From: Candidatus Marinamargulisbacteria bacterium SCGC AAA071-K20
GTDB taxonomy: Bacteria > Margulisbacteria > Marinamargulisbacteria > GCA-2716485 > AAA071-K20
Assembly: GCA_003265975.1 (NCBI GenBank)
Contig: QFBU01000039.1
Span: 1 to 12,206, forward strand
Direction of reading: 5' to 3'
DNA: 12,206 nucleotides
Numbering within the stretch: the first letter of the stretch is position 1; the number at the start of each line of letters is the position of its first letter. Below are positions 1-5,306 of the stretch, one piece after another. A program made the translations under genes and the position numbers. The notes under the pieces were generated by a model that saw only the letters and a program-made list of their open reading frames with translations, was not told the DNA's origin and ran no database searches.

Positions 1-446
1 CCAATCACGGACATCACAGCGTGTCCTTCAATCATAAAAAATAATAAGCCGAGACTCGTTAAAAGATAAGTCATACTATTTGGTAAAATTTGAGTATCTA
101 AGTCTGTAAAAAACAGGATTGTACTTAAATAAAAGAACACACTCAATTTTAGACTATAAAAACTCAAACCATAAACATGAAAAATACCAAAAAGTCCAAG
201 CGGAACAATTAATTCAACTAAAAGATATCTAAGTGGAATAGAATTAGAGCAAAAAAGACACTTTCCTTTTGAATATAAAAACCCAAATAAAGGGATTAGT
301 TGAGTTGGTGATAAGCTTTTTTTACAGTCTATACAAAATGACCTAGGTTTTATAATAGAAAGTGACCGAGGTAAACGATAAATTAACATGTTGGCAAAGC
401 TAGCCAGAACTAAGCTTGAAAGTATGACTAAGAGATTAAGTATCAT
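1..446 (-). CDS. pilD: Prepilin peptidase (PilD/GspO type), partial, C-terminus beyond the left edge
   Basis: This is an inner-membrane aspartic protease that cleaves, and in many members N-methylates, type IV pilin or type II secretion pseudopilin precursors. About 148 N-terminal residues are visible. They show a first hydrophobic segment followed by the signature ASFANMLIYRLPR (residues 15-27). Next are two CxxC pairs (C38/C41 and C63/C66), which form the zinc-binding cytoplasmic domain of the classical type. The PLRYLLVEL segment, further membrane helices and the first catalytic aspartate region DLDTQILPN (from D115) follow. The second catalytic site (GxGD) lies outside the window. The usual LPD reads LPN here. 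The ATG overlaps the end of the upstream DUF4416 gene by 11 nt. A good ribosome site (AGGAG, complement of 451-455) lies 4 nt before it, inside that gene. Family assignment is firm; the partner pilus or secretion system is not visible. Confidence 0.9.
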   Translation of the reverse strand, partial: MILNLLVILSSLVLASFANMLIYRLPRSLSIIKPRSFCIDCKKSLSPTQLIPLFGFLYSKGKCLFCSNSIPLRYLLVELIVPLGLFGIFHVYGLSFYSLKLSVFFYLSTILFFTDLDTQILPNSMTYLLTSLGLLFFMIEGHAVMSVI

Positions 447-972
447 GTGTCTCCTTTAGTTGAATTTGAAATGCTTTTCTAACCTTTAAAAAATAGTCAT
501 GATAGGACTCATCAGAAAAATCTGGGTAAGTCCAAGGGACACTTTTAAAGCAATTCTTACTAAACATCAATGTTAACTCCGCATATATCCCTTCACCAAG
601 AGGGATTCTATGCGAAAAATCTTTTGTTGATAACAATACTACACTATGAAGTGATATAATTCCAGGATCTAAATTAACCTTACGTTTGTCCTCGTGTTTA
701 TAAAAATCCTCAATATCATTGGTATGTAGTTTAATGAGAGATAGTTGAGCTGGACTAGCTAATTGTGAGAAAGCCACAAATCCTTTTTTAAGTGCCGGGC
801 CCATTTCTTTGGTGTAATAGGGCGTATGAGAAAAATCATAATGATCAGAATAACTTTCTATAGGACCAAAATTACTTTCTAATTTAGAAAATAGATCTTT
901 TAATATAACGTCTTCAGAAAAAATAAAACCAATGAAAAGCTTAATGGGTTTTTCAAGACCAATAGCTCCCAT
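436..972 (-). CDS. DUF4416 family protein of unknown function
   Basis: A 178-residue soluble protein with no signal peptide or membrane segment. I recognise it as DUF4416 from its conserved blocks: an N-terminal KLFIGFIFSED strand (11-21), YYTKEMG (52-58), RKVNLDPG (97-104), STKDFSHRIPLGEGIYAE (115-132) and WTYPDF (147-152). The length is normal for the family and it appears intact. No biochemical function is established for the family. The many invariant charged and aromatic residues (N100, D102, K117, D118, H121, R122, E132, Y149, D151) suggest an enzyme or ligand binder; that is inference. Its ATG shares one base with the stop codon of the thioredoxin gene (TAATG), and its end overlaps the prepilin peptidase start by 11 nt. 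All three are therefore probably made from one message. No Shine-Dalgarno sequence precedes its start, which fits translational coupling to the thioredoxin gene. Confidence 0.88.
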   Translation of the reverse strand: MGAIGLEKPIKLFIGFIFSEDVILKDLFSKLESNFGPIESYSDHYDFSHTPYYTKEMGPALKKGFVAFSQLASPAQLSLIKLHTNDIEDFYKHEDKRKVNLDPGIISLHSVVLLSTKDFSHRIPLGEGIYAELTLMFSKNCFKSVPWTYPDFSDESYHDYFLKVRKAFQIQLKETHDT

Positions 973-1502
973 TATAGAAGTGGATTAATAATAGACTCAA
1001 AAAACTCAATAGGTTTATATCCAACTATCTTTTTTATGATTTTATGGTTTCTATCTAAAATAAATGTTGTTGGAATACTAGTTACTTTTCCAAACCCTTT
1101 TTCAGACAGTGTTGTACCCAAAACAATCGGATAGTTAATATTTTTATCTTTTATAAAAGGAGGGATTAATGAGATATCCTTATCTAGAGAAATCCCAATA
1201 ATTTGCAGTCCTTTAGATCCATACTTATTTTGTAATTCAACAAAATGTGGAATTTCAGCTACACAAGGAGGGCACCATGTTGCCCAAAAATCAATAATTA
1301 TAACGGTGTTAGGGTAGTCACTTAAGGAAAGATTTTTGTTTGATACCGTTTGTCCAGAAATAAAAATATCCCCAGAAGGCTGGGCAGGTTCAGAAACTCC
1401 TCGAGGCGAACCCGTAAAAGCATACATCCAAACTAACGCTAAAACGACACTAATAGAAAAAAATAACGCTAGGTTTTTTTTGTCTTTGAACAACTTTCCC
1501 AT
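972..1502 (-). CDS. TlpA/ResA-like membrane-anchored thiol-disulfide oxidoreductase
   Basis: A 176-residue protein with an N-terminal hydrophobic anchor (about residues 9-29, after a lysine-rich start) and an extracytoplasmic thioredoxin fold. The active site is WCPPC (C77 and C80 in DFWATWCPPCVAEIP). The cis-proline loop is TSIPTTFILD (P144), and the family's typical insert lies between them. Such proteins keep secreted thiols reduced, classically the haem-binding cysteines of cytochrome c, or donate electrons to other envelope proteins. There is no lipobox cysteine, so it should be tethered by the uncleaved helix. It is the first gene of a minus-strand group with DUF4416 and prepilin peptidase. 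The ATG follows directly on a run of eight T with no ribosome binding site, so either the message is leaderless or initiation is weak. The substrate cannot be read from context. Because resA, tlpA and ccmG are not separable here, I give no symbol. Confidence 0.9.
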   Translation of the reverse strand: MGKLFKDKKNLALFFSISVVLALVWMYAFTGSPRGVSEPAQPSGDIFISGQTVSNKNLSLSDYPNTVIIIDFWATWCPPCVAEIPHFVELQNKYGSKGLQIIGISLDKDISLIPPFIKDKNINYPIVLGTTLSEKGFGKVTSIPTTFILDRNHKIIKKIVGYKPIEFFESIINPLL

Positions 1503-1523
1503 AAAAAAAACATAACACGAATA

Positions 1524-1552
1524 TTGACGTTCATCTAGTTCGAACGGATAAT
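1524..1552 (+). promoter_or_regulatory. Sigma70-type promoter of the menG-menF-menD group
   Basis: The -35 box TTGACG (1524-1529) and the -10 box GATAAT (1547-1552) each match consensus at five of six positions and are separated by exactly 17 bp. The expected transcript start is about base 1559, and the menG ATG is at 1560. The message would then start at or one base before the start codon. Nothing resembling a Shine-Dalgarno sequence lies between the -10 box and the ATG. Confidence 0.65.
1538..1545. promoter_or_regulatory. Perfect 8-bp palindrome inside the menG promoter spacer (possible operator)
   Basis: GTTCGAAC is a perfect palindrome lying between the -35 and -10 boxes, where a bound repressor would block RNA polymerase. 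A further GTTC stands at 1529-1532, making CGTTC (1528-1532) an inverted partner of GAACG (1542-1546). A palindrome this short can arise by chance, so this is a suggestion only. Confidence 0.2.
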
Positions 1553-1559
1553 AGGTGTC

Positions 1560-2267
1560 ATGGCAACCGTTGAATTTTCAAAAAATAAATCTTGGGAAAT
1601 GTTTAATGAGATTTCTCATAGGTATGATTTCTTAAATCATGTCCTTTCACTGGGCATTGATAAGTATTGGCGTAAAGTCTTAATTAAGTCGCTTCCTGTT
1701 AAAAATAACTTGTCAATTATTGACGTGGCAACAGGAACTGGAGATGTCTTGTTTTCTTTACATAAGCATTATAAAGGTACCATTTCATCAGCCATAGGTA
1801 TCGACTTAGCCGAAGGTATGCTTGATAAAGCAAAAGTGAAATTAAAAAAATACACTTATGATATTACTTTTAAAGTTGGAGATGCTCAAAAATTACCTTT
1901 TGAAGAAAGTTCTGTAGACAGTCTAACTATTTCATTTGGAATAAGAAATGTACCCGATTACAAAAAAGGGATTTCTGAATTATATCGCGTATGTAAGCCT
2001 CAAGGTAAAGTGCTAATTCTAGAGTTTTCAATTCCTAAATTTCGACCTTTAAAATGGCTTTATTTATTCTATTTCAGATTTATTTTACCTTACTTAGGTG
2101 CGATAGTATCAGGTCATCACAAAGCCTATTCGTATTTAAACAAAACAGTTGAGACGTTTCCGCAGGGAAAAGAATTTGAGAATACTTTGAAAAATATTGG
2201 ATTCAAAGATGTTAAATCAACGTCGTTAACTTTTGGGGTGGCAACCCTTTATGAAGGACTAAAATAA
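1560..2267 (+). CDS. menG: Demethylmenaquinone methyltransferase (UbiE/MenG family)
   Basis: This SAM-dependent C-methyltransferase acts on demethylmenaquinone, the last step of menaquinone synthesis; related enzymes also act in ubiquinone synthesis. The 235-residue protein is full length. It shows the first family signature (RYDFLNHVLSLGIDKYWRK, 21-39) and SAM motif I DVATGTGD (55-62). It also has the acidic loop GIDLAEGM, the GDAQKLPF motif, the GIRNVPDY segment and the second signature RVCKPQGKVLILEFS. The C-terminal TFPQGKEF and FGVATLYEGLK segments are also typical. The menF and menD neighbours argue that the quinone is menaquinone, hence menG. The ATG lies about 8 nt after the -10 box and lacks a ribosome binding site, so it is probably read from a leaderless message. 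Its TAA shares one base with the menF ATG. Confidence 0.93.
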   Translation: MATVEFSKNKSWEMFNEISHRYDFLNHVLSLGIDKYWRKVLIKSLPVKNNLSIIDVATGTGDVLFSLHKHYKGTISSAIGIDLAEGMLDKAKVKLKKYTYDITFKVGDAQKLPFEESSVDSLTISFGIRNVPDYKKGISELYRVCKPQGKVLILEFSIPKFRPLKWLYLFYFRFILPYLGAIVSGHHKAYSYLNKTVETFPQGKEFENTLKNIGFKDVKSTSLTFGVATLYEGLK

Positions 2268-3211
2268 TGCCTGCTAAAACAGCTCCTGTTATTGGGCTAA
2301 CTGAACAAATAAAAAATAATTTAGTGGCAAAAATTAAGGACAACGTTTCACAGTTAACTTTAGATTCAACAATCCACAAAGTAAGTTTAGAAATGCCTAA
2401 GTTAAACTTAGTAAGATGGCTAAAAAATCAAGAGGAGTCTACACAGTTTTACTACGAAGATCATACAAATAAGTCTCAATTAGCATGTATAGGAAAGCTA
2501 AAAGAAATGAAAGTTAACTCATTAGAAAACTCTCTGTTGAGCTCTGTGGGTAAAACAATCGATACCCAAGAAGGTATTACTTACATTGCTTCTATTACTT
2601 GTTTAGACAACAATAAAGAAGACGCCGTTTGGGGTAAAGAAACTAGCCTCTTTTACATTCCATTCTTGCAAATTGATCAAAGTGAAAAAAATACAATACT
2701 TAATTGCTACTTTGAACTGTCAAGCAATAAAGAACAAATCATTCAAAACCTGTTTGATAAATTACAATCAATCACTTTTTCAGACACATTAACTCATTTT
2801 TCAGACAACATATGTATAATAAAATCGGAGTCAACTTGCCCAAATAATGAGGAATGGCGTCAAAAAGTGGATACGGTAAAAGAGTGTATTAAAAACAAAA
2901 CAGTTGAAAAAGTAGTATTGAGTAGGCGCGTTGATATTACGTGTAGTAAAAAGGTTGATGTTTACAGAGGTTTAGAAAGCTTAAGAAGTCACAGAACCAA
3001 GGGTGTGACTTTTTTACGTAAAATTAATCAAAAAACTACTTTTATAGGTTCAACTCCAGAAATTCTTTTTAGTAGAGAAAGAAACAAAATTAAAAGTATG
3101 GCTTTGGCAGGGACCTCTAAAAAGGAGTCAGAAAGTACAGATAAACTCTTAAAGGACCCTAAAGAAGTACACGAACATGGTTTTGTAAAAAATGGGTTGA
3201 ATCACAGCTAA
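2267..3211 (+). CDS. menF: Isochorismate synthase MenF, N-terminal part, interrupted by a frame change
   Basis: Isochorismate synthase converts chorismate to isochorismate, the committing step of menaquinone synthesis. This frame encodes 314 residues. It covers the variable N-terminal half, then KVVLSR (215-220, containing the conserved lysine of the family), GSTPEILFSR (261-270) and ALAGT (279-283). The family-like stretch ends at HEHGFV (302-307). After an A6 run at 3187-3192 the frame gives only seven unrelated residues before TAA. The rest of the enzyme continues in the -1 frame (3193-3621). Joined, the product would be 451 residues, normal for MenF. A ribosome site AAGGA (2254-2258) lies 8 nt before the ATG, which overlaps the menG stop (TAATG). 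The 314-residue product alone lacks the C-terminal catalytic blocks and should be inactive. Recoding, a real mutation and a base-calling error are all possible explanations. Confidence 0.88.
   Translation: MPAKTAPVIGLTEQIKNNLVAKIKDNVSQLTLDSTIHKVSLEMPKLNLVRWLKNQEESTQFYYEDHTNKSQLACIGKLKEMKVNSLENSLLSSVGKTIDTQEGITYIASITCLDNNKEDAVWGKETSLFYIPFLQIDQSEKNTILNCYFELSSNKEQIIQNLFDKLQSITFSDTLTHFSDNICIIKSESTCPNNEEWRQKVDTVKECIKNKTVEKVVLSRRVDITCSKKVDVYRGLESLRSHRTKGVTFLRKINQKTTFIGSTPEILFSRERNKIKSMALAGTSKKESESTDKLLKDPKEVHEHGFVKNGLNHS
3187..3193 (+). other. Candidate -1 slippery heptamer in menF (A-AAA-AAT)
   Basis: In the upstream frame the bases read GTA AAA AAT GGG, so the heptamer A AAA AAT sits in the exact register needed for tandem -1 slippage. 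After slippage reading continues AAA AAA TGG GTT, straight into the conserved C-terminal half of MenF. The upstream frame stops 16 nt later (TAA 3209-3211). A small hairpin is possible just downstream (AAAG 3210-3213 with CTTT 3217-3220), but it is weak. No internal Shine-Dalgarno-like stimulator is visible upstream. One extra A in the run would also restore the frame. Confidence 0.35.
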
Positions 3212-3621
3212 AGCTACTTTGCTCTGATTTAGACGTTGACCCTAAAAACAAAGTGATTTCACATGATTATTTACAACATATCTATAGTGATATTAAAGGG
3301 ATATTAAAACCTGGTATTACTGACTTAGATATTCTAAAAAAACTACATCCTACACCTGCAATTGGTGGAGTACCAACAGTAGAAGCGAAACAATTAATAA
3401 AAGAGTTAGAGCCATTCTCAAGAGGCTTATTTGCTGGTGCCCTTGGTTATATGAGTAAGCAAAAAAGCCAGTTTTCTGTATCAATAAGGTCTGCCTTAAT
3501 TGAAGGCGACCATGTACATCTATTTTCTGGAGCAGGAATTGTTTCAGAGTCAGACGCTTCAAAAGAGTGGGAAGAGCTAAATTTGAAAATTCAATTCCTT
3601 CGGGATCTCCTGTTTGACTAA
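3193..3621 (+). CDS. menF: Isochorismate synthase MenF, C-terminal part, in the -1 frame
   Basis: This frame carries the missing catalytic half of MenF: KWVESQ, then HPTPAIGG (361-368 in the joined protein), EPFSRGLFAGALGY (from E382), FSVSIRSA, and SGAGIVSESDASKEWEELNLK (from S421). These are the standard C-terminal blocks of chorismate-utilising enzymes, including the glutamates that bind magnesium. The frame is open from 3163, and family-like sequence starts immediately after the A6 run. The only plausible independent start is GTG at 3253. It has no ribosome binding site and would omit part of the domain, so separate translation is unlikely to give a working protein. The sequence after the frame change shows no decay: no stops, and all motifs retained. 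That favours a functional gene made by frameshifting, or a sequence error, over an old pseudogene. It ends 8 nt inside menD. Confidence 0.85.
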   Translation, partial: WVESQLKLLCSDLDVDPKNKVISHDYLQHIYSDIKGILKPGITDLDILKKLHPTPAIGGVPTVEAKQLIKELEPFSRGLFAGALGYMSKQKSQFSVSIRSALIEGDHVHLFSGAGIVSESDASKEWEELNLKIQFLRDLLFD

Positions 3622-5248
3622 TCAGTTTTACACCATTCAAGATTGCTGGGCCTCTGCAATTTTTCAAACATGCATAGCACATAATATTAACCTAGCATGT
3701 GTCGGACCCGGATCCAGATCTACGCCTTTAATCCTGGCTTTATCCAAATTTAAATCCATTCAGAAAATCATTCATTTTGACGAACGCTCACTAGCCTATT
3801 TTGCTCTAGGCGCAGCTAAACTATCAAAACGGCCTTCGATAATAATTACTACATCAGGTACGGCTGTAGCTAATCTACTTCCAGCTGTAATCGAGGCGTA
3901 TCACGACAATATCCCACTCTTAGTAATTACGGCTGACAGACCTGACAGTTCGCATGAAATAGGTGCCAACCAAACCATTAATCAATATGATATTTTTAAA
4001 TCATTTATACATTATTTCCATCATTTGCCATTACCATCTTTAGATATTTCTATAGATAATGTGAAAGACGCCACAGAAAAAGCGATCACCACCAGTCTTT
4101 TACAAAGCGGGCCCGTACATATTAATTGCCCCTTTTCAAAACCACTTATCACAGAGTTAAAAACAGATTTCTCAGAGTATTTAAAAAAACAATCTAGTAA
4201 AATTAGTTTTGGAAAAAGTAGTCAAAAAAAACCTCTTGTGCTTAATAAACCTAATTACAAACAGTTTGAGACCATGTGTAATCAATCAAAAAAACCAATC
4301 ATAATTGTAGGAAAATGTCCTTGCCCGAAAGATTTTAAAAAAATTCTAAAATTTTCAGAAACACACTCCATTCCAATTTTTGCAGATGCATTGTCACATC
4401 ATTCCTTTTACAATCATCCTAATATAAATTATTCGATGGATGAGTTTTTTGAAGATGACTCATTCAATCCAGATTTACTTATCATAATTGGCGATAAATT
4501 ATCGTCGATAAGCGGACTAAAGTGGCTAGAATCAAGCTCAGTACCTCTAATTCAAATTCACTTTTATCATAATTTATATAACCCTCACTCAAAAGAAGGT
4601 TGTTTTTGGATAGACCCAAGACTAGACTTACTTTCACAGGCCGATGTAACAATTGAGTTAGAAGAAGAGTGGACAAGAAATGTAGTAAAAAAAAAGCCTT
4701 TCAACAAAGAAACTAATGGCGTTTGGAATAAGGAAAAAGACGTTGTTGCTACTATTTGTAAAAATCTTAATGATAAAAATATATTATTTGCATCTAACAG
4801 CTCTTCAATCCGCCTAGTCAATAATGTTTCAGATCAGTTGGGCTGTATTGAAGTCTATTCAAATAGGGGAGCTAGCGGCATTGATGGCATAATTTCAACA
4901 GCTATAGGGTGTGCGCATGAAACAAACAAAGATCTGGTGCTCATTATTGGCGACCTGTCGTTTATGTATGATCTAACCGCATTAGCATTTTTGAAGTCTG
5001 TATTGAAGCCAATTAAACTATTTGTCTTAAATAATTATGGCGGCGGCCTTTTTAAACAATTAAATATTTCTAAAGACGAAGATTTTTTTAATACTTATTT
5101 TTATGCAAAACATAACTATAACTTTTCAGAGGCCAGTAAGCAATTTGGTATTAACTACAGTAAAATATCAGATCTCAACCAAGTTAAAAATAAGGTGTCG
5201 GATGTGATGGATTCAAAAACACATGAGGTTTTAGAAATCATTTTTTGA
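3614..5248 (+). CDS. menD: SEPHCHC synthase MenD (ThDP-dependent)
   Basis: MenD (2-succinyl-5-enolpyruvyl-6-hydroxy-3-cyclohexene-1-carboxylate synthase) uses thiamine diphosphate to join 2-oxoglutarate, after decarboxylation, to isochorismate, the product of menF next door. The 544-residue length is normal. Visible motifs are GPGSRSTP (31-38), HFDERS with the ThDP-activating glutamate E57, TTSGTA (from 79) and ITADRPDSSHEIGANQT. Further on are SNRGASGIDG (about 415-425) and the magnesium/ThDP motif starting IGDLSF (about 443) and running to LNNYGGG (about 471-477). The best start is TTG at 3614, overlapping the menF stop in the octamer TTGACTAA. It is preceded by only a weak GGGA, so its translation probably depends on ribosomes finishing menF. 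A nine-A run (4687-4695) inside the gene is in frame. Confidence 0.94.
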   Translation: MTNQFYTIQDCWASAIFQTCIAHNINLACVGPGSRSTPLILALSKFKSIQKIIHFDERSLAYFALGAAKLSKRPSIIITTSGTAVANLLPAVIEAYHDNIPLLVITADRPDSSHEIGANQTINQYDIFKSFIHYFHHLPLPSLDISIDNVKDATEKAITTSLLQSGPVHINCPFSKPLITELKTDFSEYLKKQSSKISFGKSSQKKPLVLNKPNYKQFETMCNQSKKPIIIVGKCPCPKDFKKILKFSETHSIPIFADALSHHSFYNHPNINYSMDEFFEDDSFNPDLLIIIGDKLSSISGLKWLESSSVPLIQIHFYHNLYNPHSKEGCFWIDPRLDLLSQADVTIELEEEWTRNVVKKKPFNKETNGVWNKEKDVVATICKNLNDKNILFASNSSSIRLVNNVSDQLGCIEVYSNRGASGIDGIISTAIGCAHETNKDLVLIIGDLSFMYDLTALAFLKSVLKPIKLFVLNNYGGGLFKQLNISKDEDFFNTYFYAKHNYNFSEASKQFGINYSKISDLNQVKNKVSDVMDSKTHEVLEIIF

Positions 5249-5289
5249 GTAATTTTACGAGTTAACGTCTATCGTTTTAAGAAGGCTTG

Positions 5290-5298
5290 TGTCATAAT
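5290..5298 (+). promoter_or_regulatory. Extended -10 promoter of pyk
   Basis: TGTCATAAT (5290-5298) is a TGn-extended -10 element with five of six matches in the hexamer. No good -35 box lies at the normal distance, which is usual for this promoter class. The predicted transcript start is near 5305, so the ATG at 5307 would have a leader of 0-2 nt. The gap after menD (5249-5306) shows no terminator hairpin. Confidence 0.5.
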
Positions 5299-5306
5299 AC
5301 TTGAAT

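Noticed and set aside
1529..1541. GTTC repeats near menG as a LexA-type SOS box
   Set aside because: The spacing (GTTC-N5-GTTC, and GTTCGAAC) fits neither the GAAC-N4-GTTC nor the GTTC-N7-GTTC type, and no SOS gene is present.
3253..3621. An independent small gene starting at GTG 3253
   Set aside because: The sequence is the C-terminal half of MenF, conserved motifs begin upstream of the GTG, and there is no ribosome binding site.
3350..3682. Minus-strand open frame of 110 codons opposite menF/menD
   Set aside because: It lies wholly opposite conserved coding sequence, has no family resemblance, ribosome site or promoter, and is explained by the composition of the real genes.
4482..4821. 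Two minus-strand open frames opposite menD
   Set aside because: Antisense shadows of a well-conserved enzyme; no ribosome sites and no recognisable protein features.
5289..5295. GTGTCAT shared by the pyk promoter and the menG start region (1555-1561)
   Set aside because: A 7-mer at different positions relative to the -10 boxes; most simply coincidence.
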